Assembly (NCBI GenBank): GCA_964459065.1
Contig: CAYWMN010000086.1
Location: forward strand, 1-13,654
Source of the DNA: JAMCXS01 sp964459065
Lineage (GTDB): Bacteria; Acidobacteriota; Terriglobia; UBA7540
Direction of reading: 5' to 3'
Length of the DNA stretch: 13,654 nucleotides
Shown here: positions 6,664 through 13,496 of the stretch, piece by piece
Position numbering within the stretch: the stretch's first letter is position 1
How the letters are laid out: each line of letters opens with the position of its first letter
Position numbers and translations under genes: made by a program
The notes under the pieces: model-generated
Told to the model about the DNA's origin: nothing
The model's database searches: none
What the model saw: the letters and a program-made list of their open reading frames with translations, nothing else

Positions 6664-7146
6664 ATGGAAGGCGATGTGAACGGCGCAAAGTGTTCTGGGG
6701 GCGGCGGAGAGCAGAAGCCCGACCTGGGCCGCCGCTGGGTTAATGTGATTCTGGGTTCCGGAATTATCGCGACGATTACCGCCTTTGTTTATCCGGCCAT
6801 TCGTTATGTGATTCCGCCCCCGGTCAGCGAATCAACCAACCTTTCCGTGGTGGCGGCTCGGGTTGGAGAACTCAAGAACAACAGCGCCAAGGTCTTCCGG
6901 TTCGGGTCTGAGCCAGCCATCCTGGTTCGCATGGCTGACGGAGCTTACCGGGCGTTTACCGCCGTCTGCACGCATCTTGGGTGCACGGTGCAGTACCGGT
7001 CTGACCTGCATGAGATCTGGTGCCCGTGCCACAACGGCACCTACAATTTGCAAGGCCGCAACGTCAGCGGGCCGCCGCCGCGTCCCCTGGCGCGATATCA
7101 GGTTCACATTCAAGGCGAGGACATTGTGGTGGTCCGCAACGCATAA
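6664..7146 (+). CDS. Rieske 2Fe-2S protein of a bc-type complex
   Basis: This is the 160-residue iron-sulfur subunit of a quinol:cytochrome c oxidoreductase. The N-terminus has a short Tat-like sequence (GRRWVNVILG, residues 22-31) leading into one membrane anchor, about 27-50, as expected for Tat-exported Rieske proteins. The cluster ligands are in CTHLGC (102-107) and CPCHNG (120-125), with the Pro-loop GPPPRPL at 136-142. The two non-ligand cysteines that form the loop disulfide (107 and 122) are present, suggesting a high-potential, quinol-oxidising Rieske rather than a ferredoxin. A GAAGG ribosome site precedes ATG 6664. The stop codon is only two bases before the cytochrome b ATG, so the two are surely cotranscribed. 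Confidence 0.95.
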   Translation: MEGDVNGAKCSGGGGEQKPDLGRRWVNVILGSGIIATITAFVYPAIRYVIPPPVSESTNLSVVAARVGELKNNSAKVFRFGSEPAILVRMADGAYRAFTAVCTHLGCTVQYRSDLHEIWCPCHNGTYNLQGRNVSGPPPRPLARYQVHIQGEDIVVVRNA

Positions 7147-7148
7147 CG

Positions 7149-8234
7149 ATGCCTAGACTTAAACGACGAATCTTTGACTGGATTGACGAGCGGATGGGTG
7201 GCGGAAGTCTCGAAGAAATCCTTCGCCATAAGCGGGTGCCTCTGCATCGCCACACGATCTGGTATTACTTCGGCGGCATGGCGCTGTTCTTGTTCGTCGT
7301 CCAGATTTTGACGGGCATCCTTCTGCTGATGTATTACCGGCCGACGGCCGGCGGCGCGTTTGAGAGCGTCCAGTTCATCATGACGCAGGTCAAGTTTGGC
7401 TGGCTGATCCGCTCCATTCACAGTTGGTCGGCGAACTTAATGATTCTCATCGTCTTCATTCACATGTTCAGCGTCTTTTTTATGAAGGCCTACCGCAAGC
7501 CGCGCGAGCTGACCTGGATCACCGGGATGCTGCTTTTCTTCATTGTGCTGGCCTTCGGGTTTTCCGGCTATCTGTTGCCGTGGAACACTCTGGCGTTTTT
7601 CGCCACCAAAGTCGGGACGGACATGGCCGGGTTTGTTCCTTTCATTGGCAAGTGGTTGCTGGTGTTCCTGAGAGGCGGCAAGGAGGTTACCGGCGCAACG
7701 CTGACGCGCTTTTTCGGCTTCCACGTCGCGGTGCTGCCGGGCCTTGCCACGCTGCTTCTGGCTGTGCACCTGTTGCTGGTTCAGCGTTTAGGAATGAGTG
7801 TTCCTCCGGGGGTGGAGAAAGCCATCGAGGAAGGCAAACAGCCCGAGCGCTCGATGCCTTTCTTTCCGAACTTTCTTCTGCGCGACATCATGGGATGGTA
7901 TGGGGCGCTAGGCGTGCTGGGAGCCCTCGCCGCCATCTTCCCCTGGGAGCTGGGCGTCAAAGCAAATCCTTTTGGCTCTGCGCCGGCTGGAATTCATCCC
8001 GAGTGGTATTTCCTGTTCATGTACCAGACGCTGAAATATCTGCCGGCAAGAATCTTTTTTATCAACAGCGAGCTTTTGGGCTTGATGGGGTTTGCCGTGG
8101 CTGGGGCCATCTGGGTGCTGGTTCCTTTCCTTGACTACAAAAAGGGGTTTGGACGGGTCACACGCTTCTTCACCGGCCTGGGCATCTTTGCGTTGGGATA
8201 TATCATCGTGATGTCGGCTCTGGCGATCTTATGA
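7149..8234 (+). CDS. Cytochrome b, fused b6/subunit IV type
   Basis: This is the 361-residue membrane core of the quinol oxidoreductase. The b-heme histidines are paired as His91/His105 in helix B (13 residues between) and His192/His207 in helix D (14 between). The 14-residue gap is the cytochrome b6 pattern. Segments such as YYRPT (62-66), FGWLIRSIHSWSA (83-95) and KPRELTWITG (117-126) are strongly b6-like. The quinol-site motif is PEWYFLF at 284-290. Four N-terminal helices plus three C-terminal ones (about 250-266, 305-327, 338-360) make seven in total, as in petB plus petD fused, without the eighth helix of mitochondrial cytochrome b. The cysteine that binds the extra heme ci in b6 appears to be Tyr40 here. 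The start ATG 7149 follows the Rieske stop by two bases. The stop overlaps the nine-heme cytochrome start. Confidence 0.95.
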   Translation: MPRLKRRIFDWIDERMGGGSLEEILRHKRVPLHRHTIWYYFGGMALFLFVVQILTGILLLMYYRPTAGGAFESVQFIMTQVKFGWLIRSIHSWSANLMILIVFIHMFSVFFMKAYRKPRELTWITGMLLFFIVLAFGFSGYLLPWNTLAFFATKVGTDMAGFVPFIGKWLLVFLRGGKEVTGATLTRFFGFHVAVLPGLATLLLAVHLLLVQRLGMSVPPGVEKAIEEGKQPERSMPFFPNFLLRDIMGWYGALGVLGALAAIFPWELGVKANPFGSAPAGIHPEWYFLFMYQTLKYLPARIFFINSELLGLMGFAVAGAIWVLVPFLDYKKGFGRVTRFFTGLGIFALGYIIVMSALAIL

Positions 8235-9520
8235 AGCAGCGCACTTTGCGGATGCGGACGATGCGAAAATTTTCAAGTATTTTCAGGGTAAAGGTTTGGA
8301 GTCTGGTTGGCGCAGTCCTGTTCGTGGCGCTGAGCGTGGCGGCGGGTGCGGCTCCAAAAGATTCGTGTATCACTTGCCATTCCAATCTTCCCGGTGAATA
8401 CGGCCGGCCGGCCAAGCTTTTTGCCGCCGATATTCACCACCAGGCGGGCCTGGGCTGCGCGGACTGCCACGGCGGCAACCCTGCGGATGATTCGATGAAT
8501 GCCATGAGTCCGGCCAAAGGCTTCCGGGGCGCTCCGACCCGGGCCGAGATTCCGCAGTTCTGCGGCCGGTGCCACTCTGACCCGACTTACATGCGCAAGT
8601 TCGATCCGAGCCTGCGGACGGACCAGGTGAGCGAATACTTTACCAGTATTCACGGCAAGCGTCTGAAGCAGGGAGATCCCAAAGTCGCCGTCTGCGTCGA
8701 TTGCCACAGCGTCCACAACATTCGCGCGCCCTCTGATACGCGGGCGCCGGTTTATCCCACCAACGTGGCGAAAACCTGCGCGCATTGCCACGCCAACGCA
8801 AACTACATGAAGGGCTATAAGATTCCGACCAACCAGTATGAACTCTACGAAAAAAGTGTTCATGCTGCCGACCTCGCCGGTGGCGACACTTCGGCCCCCA
8901 CCTGCAGCACGTGCCATGGAAATCATGGCGCCACTCCGCCCGGCGTCAGCTCCGTCGCCAAGGTTTGCGGCACCTGCCACGCGATGAACGAGCAGCTCTT
9001 TGAGAAGAGCCCGCACGGGCAGGCCTTCGCCAGAATGGGATTGCCGGGCTGCGTCCAGTGCCACTCCAACCACGAGATTCTCAAGCCCGAGGATACGATG
9101 GTCGGAACCACGAAGAAGGCCGTCTGCGTTACGTGCCACGTGAAGGGCGACAACGGCTACAAGGCCGCTGAGGAAATTGCGGGAGGGCTGGATAACCTCA
9201 AAGCCGCATACCATCGCGCCGATCAAGTGCTCGACACCGCGGAGAAATCGGGCATGGAGGTTTCGAGCGCCAGGGTGGAGTTGACTAGTGCTCACAGCGA
9301 CCTGATTAAGGCTCGAGTGGCCGTTCACAGTTTCAATGCCGCTAACGTCCTCAAGCTTACCCATCAGGGCGCGGAGACCTCGCACAAGGCTTATGAGGCG
9401 GGTGTGGCGGCCCTCCACGAACGTGATTACCGCAGGAAGGGACTGGCCATCGCTCTGATTGCAATTGCGCTCGCCATCGGCGGCCTCTATCTCAAAATCC
9501 GCCGGATGGAAAGCCGCTAG
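8231..9520 (+). CDS. Nine-heme membrane-anchored cytochrome c
   Basis: This is a 429-residue exported multiheme protein. An N-terminal signal segment lies at about 20-41. Nine CXXCH motifs follow: 46-50, 76-80, 111-115, 155-159, 183-187, 225-229, 246-250, 274-278 and 299-303 (CITCH, CADCH, CGRCH, CVDCH, CAHCH, CSTCH, CGTCH, CVQCH, CVTCH). Extra histidines such as SIHGK (139), SVHN (160) and NHG (231) may be distal ligands. A heme-free helical region (about 310-400) leads to a C-terminal membrane helix at 404-422 and a basic cytoplasmic tail. The start overlaps the cytochrome b stop as ATGA, implying coupled translation. ATG 8252 and 8261 are in-frame alternatives. The position and membrane anchor suggest it is the c-type subunit of the Rieske/cytochrome b complex, replacing cytochrome c1 or f. 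The function is inferred from context. Confidence 0.92.
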   Translation: MKQRTLRMRTMRKFSSIFRVKVWSLVGAVLFVALSVAAGAAPKDSCITCHSNLPGEYGRPAKLFAADIHHQAGLGCADCHGGNPADDSMNAMSPAKGFRGAPTRAEIPQFCGRCHSDPTYMRKFDPSLRTDQVSEYFTSIHGKRLKQGDPKVAVCVDCHSVHNIRAPSDTRAPVYPTNVAKTCAHCHANANYMKGYKIPTNQYELYEKSVHAADLAGGDTSAPTCSTCHGNHGATPPGVSSVAKVCGTCHAMNEQLFEKSPHGQAFARMGLPGCVQCHSNHEILKPEDTMVGTTKKAVCVTCHVKGDNGYKAAEEIAGGLDNLKAAYHRADQVLDTAEKSGMEVSSARVELTSAHSDLIKARVAVHSFNAANVLKLTHQGAETSHKAYEAGVAALHERDYRRKGLAIALIAIALAIGGLYLKIRRMESR

Positions 9521-9530
9521 GCGCCAGATC

Positions 9531-9589
9531 GGGAACGCTTCAATCTGCGAGAAACCGTCCTCACCGCTTTTCGGAGCGTGGGCGTTCCC
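9531..9589 (+). terminator. Possible 3' stem-loop after the cytochrome operon
   Basis: GGGAACGC (9531-9538) pairs perfectly with GCGTTCCC (9582-9589). A nested smaller stem, CAC(C)GCT with AGCGTG, lies inside around the TTTTCGG loop. It starts 11 bases after the nine-heme cytochrome stop. There is no T-run after it, so it is not a textbook intrinsic terminator; it could protect the mRNA 3' end. Confidence 0.35.
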
Positions 9590-9690
9590 CTCTCATGCCG
9601 GGCGGTTTTGTGCCCTCAAATCATCACTCGATCTTCTCCCTTTTGTCTGTCGACCGATTCATGCGTAGCGCCGTGAATCATTAGAGCGAT

Positions 9691-9708
9691 GGTTCCAGTT
9701 CTGGAACC
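9691..9708. repeat. 18-bp inverted repeat, operator-like
   Basis: GGTTCCAG-TT-CTGGAACC has perfect 8-bp arms around a 2-nt centre. It lies in the 279-base gap between the cytochrome operon and the small receiver-like gene. Relative to the candidate promoter at 9718-9747 it is centred near -54, a position typical of an activator or upstream operator. The regulator is unknown. Confidence 0.45.
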
Positions 9709-9717
9709 TTAGTTCTA

Positions 9718-9747
9718 TTGCCGCCTCGCGCCCCGGGAGCTTACTAT
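9718..9747 (+). promoter_or_regulatory. Candidate promoter of the small receiver-like gene
   Basis: TTGCCG (9718-9723) and TACTAT (9742-9747) are separated by 18 nt, each matching the sigma-70 consensus at four positions. Predicted transcription would start near 9754, about 46 nt before the ATG. The match is modest. Confidence 0.3.
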
Positions 9748-9799
9748 TCGCAGTATCGGCTGGCGGTCCAGCGAACCACGTTGTGGTAGTAGGACGGTT

Positions 9800-10168
9800 A
9801 TGGACGAAGGCGAAAGGCACGTCCTTACGATCGAAAAGTCAACCCTGGTTCGGGAAACGCTGAAGGTGCTTTCCGAGGCGGTTGAGGCGGACTGTCATGC
9901 AACCTGCGGGATCTGCATGAGGTTTCGGGACTTTGCGCAGCAGGGTTGTGAAGCGATGATCCTCAACCTGCGGGTGTTGGGAGAACCTGTTGCCGGAACC
10001 AGTTCCGGGATTCGAGTTTTTGGCGCCAGCCTTTTGGGCGGCGTCTTGGCGGTTTCGGGTCAGGCAACCAATCCCTGGATCCTTCAGCTTGAAAAGCGCA
10101 GGCGTCCGCGTTTTCTTCCCCTGAAAGTTGCCGCAAGGCTGGGTACTTTTGTGCGCGCGCTCTTTTAA
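9800..10168 (+). CDS. Small hypothetical protein, possible degenerate receiver domain
   Basis: This 122-residue protein is not firmly recognised. The pattern of a segment ending in a hydrophobic strand (CEAMILNLRV, residues 50-59), then a loop with GIRVFGASLLGG (69-80) and another strand (VLAVSGQAT), resembles receiver-like folds in small orphan proteins I associate with Acidobacteriota. The asparagine in ILNLR sits where the phosphoacceptor aspartate would be, so phosphorylation is unlikely. Two cysteines in CHATCGIC (residues 33-40) form a third nearby with 36 and may bind metal or be chance. The start ATG 9800 has AGGACGG just upstream. There is no partner kinase nearby. It is probably transcribed alone, convergent with the sulfatase gene. 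An alternative is that it is not a gene, given the moderate coding signal. Confidence 0.5.
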   Translation: MDEGERHVLTIEKSTLVRETLKVLSEAVEADCHATCGICMRFRDFAQQGCEAMILNLRVLGEPVAGTSSGIRVFGASLLGGVLAVSGQATNPWILQLEKRRRPRFLPLKVAARLGTFVRALF

Positions 10169-10332
10169 GAATCACACTCATCGCAAAATCCAACCGATCT
10201 CCCATTAAAGTCGCGGCGCAAGCTTGGTGCGGGCTGGCGGACCACGGTTTCGCAATCAACGGCGAGACGCTGCATTGATGATCTTCCAGCCTCGATTCGG
10301 GGCGTTAAATCCGGTTGTCATTGCCTGACGCC

Positions 10333-11928
10333 TCAGTAGTCACGCTGGGAGAAGGGAACGAAGTCGGAATCGGGATCATAGGACCCGGTTTCGATGGGTT
10401 CGAATTCCCAATGGGGGATGCCTCCAAAGTCTCTCATCGAGCGAACAATCCGGCGGCTTTGCTGATTCCGGATGACAGCCGTCCTGAGCGCTGGTCCATT
10501 CCAGCCCTTTTCAGCGAATTCCTTAAGCCGAGTTTCCACCCGCGAATATTTTGATCTGCCGGCCACGTTCACATTTTCATGGGGATCCGTTTGCAGGTCG
10601 TAGAGCTGGGGCGGATAGCCATTGACGACAATGTATTTGTAGTGTTCCCACCGAACCATTCGAATGGGTTCGATGACGCCCTCGCCCAGATATTCGGCGA
10701 TGGCGACGCGTCCATTCCCGGTTTCTTCTTCCCGCAGCAGGGGCACGAGACTTTGGCCGTCCGTCGGCGTTTCAATTTTCGAGCCGGCCAGGTCCGCCAT
10801 CGTGGGAAGCATATCGATCAGGGAAACCGGGGCTGCGATTCGCCGCCCTGCCGGCAACCGCCCGGGCCCGCTCACGATGAGCGGAACGCGGCAGGACCAC
10901 TCCAGCATGTAGCGCTTGGACCACTGGCCGTGCTCGCCCAGCATCGCTCCGTGGTCGCTGGTGAAGACCACAACGAAGTCCTTTTCCAGTTGCAGGCGGC
11001 GGAGTTCTGCAAGGAGTTTTCCAATGCGGTCATCCACCCAGGAAACCATCCCCAGATAATTTCTTCGGGCCTCGCGAATCTTCTCCGGAGAAAGGTTAAC
11101 AAGGTTGATCCCATGTTGAATCACCAACCATTTGTAGCTGGGGCTGAGGTCAAGAATATTGCTGTAGGGATGGGGCATCGGGATGTCAGCGTCTTTGTAA
11201 AGATCGAGGAATTGCTTGGTGGTGGTGTAGGGATCGTGGGGCTGAGTGAATGAAACGTAAAGGAACAAGGGCTGATCGTGGTGATTGCCGATCGCGTACT
11301 CGCGGAGCCGCGCCATCGCGCGGTCAAACGTCATCTGATCGAACCCGAGCTGCTTGGTCCATTTGTTCGGGCCCAGCATTCGCAGCATGCTCTGGACGTC
11401 GGTGCCTTTGTTGAGGACCGCTCCCAGCGTCCAATCGGGCAGCGGCCCAAAGTTCGAGTGGAAGATGTCGGGAGTGAGGCGCTCGTTAAATCCATGGGAC
11501 TGGTCGGGACCGATAAAGTGGCATTTGCCCGAAGCGACTGTCCGGTAGTTGGCCCGCCGCAGATAATGCAGCGTGGTGGGGATATGGGCCGCGAATTCTG
11601 AAGCATTGTCGTACGCCTGAATCTTGTGAGGCAGCCGTCCCGTCCACAGCGCCATGCGGCTGGGCACGCAAAGCGGGCTGCCGCAGTATGCCGCATCGAA
11701 AACCGTGCCGGATTGGGCCAGCCGGTCCAGGTGGGGCGTCCGGGCGGCTTTCTGCCCGTAAGGTCCGATCATGAAAGGCGTGACCTGATCGGCCATGATG
11801 AAGAGAATATTAGGGGGCGAGCCGGCCTTGCTGCTACGGCTCGTGGACGGTTTTGCGGCTCGCGAGGGCAGAAGGCTCGCGGTGACTCCGCCTTTCACGG
11901 AAGTTTGCATAAATTCTCTTCGATTCAC
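10333..11928 (-). CDS. Exported type I sulfatase, choline-sulfatase-like
   Basis: This is a 531-residue formylglycine-dependent sulfatase that hydrolyses sulfate esters. The modification motif is C-V-P-S-R at 87-91, where Cys87 would become formylglycine. Metal ligands lie in IMADQ (Asp47) and SDHG (Asp325, His326). The GPDQSHGFNERLT segment (140-152), AYDNASEF (105-112) and the EWSCRVPLIVSGPGR segment resemble choline-sulfatase (BetC) proteins. A twin-arginine signal (NRREFMQTSVKGG, residues 2-14) suggests Tat export, whereas classic BetC is cytoplasmic, so a different extracytoplasmic substrate is likely. The start is GTG at 11928 with AGGAGG at 11940-11935. It lies 40 nt downstream of the GH29 fucosidase on the same strand, which points to sulfated fucose-containing glycans. 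Activity would need a formylglycine-generating or anaerobic maturation enzyme, which is not encoded here. Confidence 0.92.
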   Translation of the reverse strand: MNRREFMQTSVKGGVTASLLPSRAAKPSTSRSSKAGSPPNILFIMADQVTPFMIGPYGQKAARTPHLDRLAQSGTVFDAAYCGSPLCVPSRMALWTGRLPHKIQAYDNASEFAAHIPTTLHYLRRANYRTVASGKCHFIGPDQSHGFNERLTPDIFHSNFGPLPDWTLGAVLNKGTDVQSMLRMLGPNKWTKQLGFDQMTFDRAMARLREYAIGNHHDQPLFLYVSFTQPHDPYTTTKQFLDLYKDADIPMPHPYSNILDLSPSYKWLVIQHGINLVNLSPEKIREARRNYLGMVSWVDDRIGKLLAELRRLQLEKDFVVVFTSDHGAMLGEHGQWSKRYMLEWSCRVPLIVSGPGRLPAGRRIAAPVSLIDMLPTMADLAGSKIETPTDGQSLVPLLREEETGNGRVAIAEYLGEGVIEPIRMVRWEHYKYIVVNGYPPQLYDLQTDPHENVNVAGRSKYSRVETRLKEFAEKGWNGPALRTAVIRNQQSRRIVRSMRDFGGIPHWEFEPIETGSYDPDSDFVPFSQRDY

Positions 11929-11968
11929 GTTATGCCTCCTGAATGAAATTCGATCCGGCTGCCCGGGC

Positions 11969-13144
11969 TCAGCTCGGCTGCCTCGGATTGCGCAGCCGCC
12001 GGCCGACTTCGTGAAGCGTCCTCACGTCTTGAAGGGAGATGGAACCGTCCGGCAGCGGGCCGGTGTCAAGCAGCAGGTTGGCGTTAAGCTTCCACGCGCT
12101 TTGAATCATTTTCATCACTTCTTCGGCGTTGCGGTGCTTCCCATCCTGGGCTTTGACGTAAGCCCAGGCCCGATGTTCCAAAGTGTTGCAGAATTCCAGG
12201 TGCTTGCCTTGGTTTTTCTGCCAGGCTCTTTCGGCCACTGCCGCCGCCATAGCCCTGTACTTGGGCAGGACCGACCGCAAATTACGAATGCCAACGCGCG
12301 CTCTTTCCGGAGCGGCAAAGTCTTCGCTGCCATTGGCGCCCTGCTTGAAAGAGATCAGGCATTGGGGCTGTAAGGATGCGATCAGCGCGTAAGTTTCCGC
12401 CGTTGGAAATAAATCGGGACGCGCGTAATAGCCCAGAACGGGGTCGAACCAAATCCCGGCGATGGGACCGTAGTTGGTGAGCAATTCGCGCAGCTCCTGG
12501 TGGACATAATCGACATACCTTCGAAAATCGGAATCCTTGCGCCAAAGATATTGCGGCTGCGGTGTGGCGTAGTCGGGCCGGGCGTATTTCCATCCCGCCG
12601 AGGGCGGATAAAAATACGGATGGTGCCAGTCCGCTCCGTAAGAGTAATAGAGAAAGAGTCCCAGTCCTTTCCGGCGGCAAGCCGCAGCCAGCTCACCAAT
12701 CAGGTCCCGCCGGGCCGGAGAATCATAGCTGTTATACGGTGTCTGGTTGGTCCTGAAAAGGCAGAAACCCTCGTGGTGCTTGGAGGTCATCGTGATATAT
12801 TTCATTCCCGCCGCCAGCGTCAGATCTGCAATCATGTCGGCGTCAAACCGATCGGGGCGGAAGGTTTCCTTGAGCTTTTCGTATCGCGCGACAGGAATCT
12901 TTTCGTTCAGCATCACCCACGCGCCGCGCTCCAACTGGGTGTAGAGGCCGTAATGCATAAAGAGCCCGAACTTCGCTTCCTTAAACCATCCGACCGCTGC
13001 CCGGTGAGGATCTTTCCGATAAAGCGCTTCATGCGCCGCAAGGTAAGAAGGAACTGCGGGCGGCCGGCCCTGAGCATCCACGCGGGGAATGGAAAGCACG
13101 GCGGCTCCGCCTGCCAGGTTCTGAAGAAAAACTCGACGATCCAT
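11969..13144 (-). CDS. Exported alpha-L-fucosidase, glycoside hydrolase family 29
   Basis: This is a 391-residue GH29 retaining alpha-L-fucosidase that releases terminal fucose from glycans. A twin-arginine signal sits at the N-terminus (DRRVFLQNLAGGAAVL, residues 2-17), pointing to Tat export. Family motifs are GLFMHYGLYT (60-69), MTSKHHEGFCLF (119-130) and GIWFDPV (230-236), where Asp234 is the expected nucleophile. The C-terminal NLLLDTGPLPDG segment is the usual end of the catalytic barrel. The protein stops about there, so the beta-sandwich domain of longer GH29 enzymes is absent. The acid/base residue is not conserved enough to assign by eye. The start ATG 13144 has AAAGGAG upstream; an in-frame ATG at 13195 would place a non-conserved extension before the signal. 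It is the first gene of an operon with the sulfatase. Confidence 0.93.
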   Translation of the reverse strand: MDRRVFLQNLAGGAAVLSIPRVDAQGRPPAVPSYLAAHEALYRKDPHRAAVGWFKEAKFGLFMHYGLYTQLERGAWVMLNEKIPVARYEKLKETFRPDRFDADMIADLTLAAGMKYITMTSKHHEGFCLFRTNQTPYNSYDSPARRDLIGELAAACRRKGLGLFLYYSYGADWHHPYFYPPSAGWKYARPDYATPQPQYLWRKDSDFRRYVDYVHQELRELLTNYGPIAGIWFDPVLGYYARPDLFPTAETYALIASLQPQCLISFKQGANGSEDFAAPERARVGIRNLRSVLPKYRAMAAAVAERAWQKNQGKHLEFCNTLEHRAWAYVKAQDGKHRNAEEVMKMIQSAWKLNANLLLDTGPLPDGSISLQDVRTLHEVGRRLRNPRQPS

Positions 13145-13496
13145 CAAAGGCGACTCCTTTCCCGGCGTTGCCGGGGTTTGCCAGTGGCCCGGCACGGCGA
13201 ATCAATAAAACCCAGCCCGGCCTAAGTCTCGTTGCTGACTTACGCGAGAGAGTTTACATCAGAACAGGCTGATGGCCTAGGGTTCATTCCGGCTCAAGTT
13301 CCGAGCGTCCTTGTGGATGGCAAAGCAAACCCTCGTGCTCCCAGGGGGCCTTGCTTGTTTCATAACCGGTCGTGGCGCGGCGCTTGGAAGAAGCAGAATG
13401 CCCTGTGGAAAACTCCGGGCGCCCAGACGCGGCTTGCGCATCCGGTTCCTCCTCAGGTATCTTCAGCATTTGAACAACATCGGCAAGGATAAGCGA
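13145..13496. other. Divergent intergenic region, fucosidase/glycosyltransferase
   Basis: These 352 bases separate the fucosidase (minus) from the glycosyltransferase fragment (plus). Open frames of 60-86 codons on both strands have no recognisable domain or ribosome site, so I do not call them. The main structure is an inverted repeat at 13257-13274. A weak plus-strand pair, TTGCGC (13434) and TATCTT (13458), 18 nt apart, may drive the glycosyltransferase. Confidence 0.5.
13257..13274. promoter_or_regulatory. Operator-like inverted repeat upstream of fucosidase
   Basis: CATCAG-AACAGG-CTGATG is an inverted repeat with 6-bp arms and 6-nt spacer, about 113 bp upstream of the fucosidase start. 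On the minus strand it adjoins TGTAAACT, a weak extended -10-like element. It could bind a regulator of the fucosidase/sulfatase operon. Confidence 0.35.

Noticed and set aside
8273..9418. 381-codon minus-strand open frame
   Set aside because: It lies opposite the nine-heme cytochrome; the frame stays open through GC-rich codon bias only.
5517..9520. Cluster as nitrite reductase (Nrf) or alternative complex III
   Set aside because: There is no NrfA-type CXXCK motif, no molybdopterin or NrfD-like membrane subunit, and Rieske plus PEWY cytochrome b define a bc-type complex.
13232..13492. 86- and 61-codon frames on both strands between fucosidase and glycosyltransferase
   Set aside because: No domain or ribosome site, and the two overlap each other in opposite directions; neither can be preferred.
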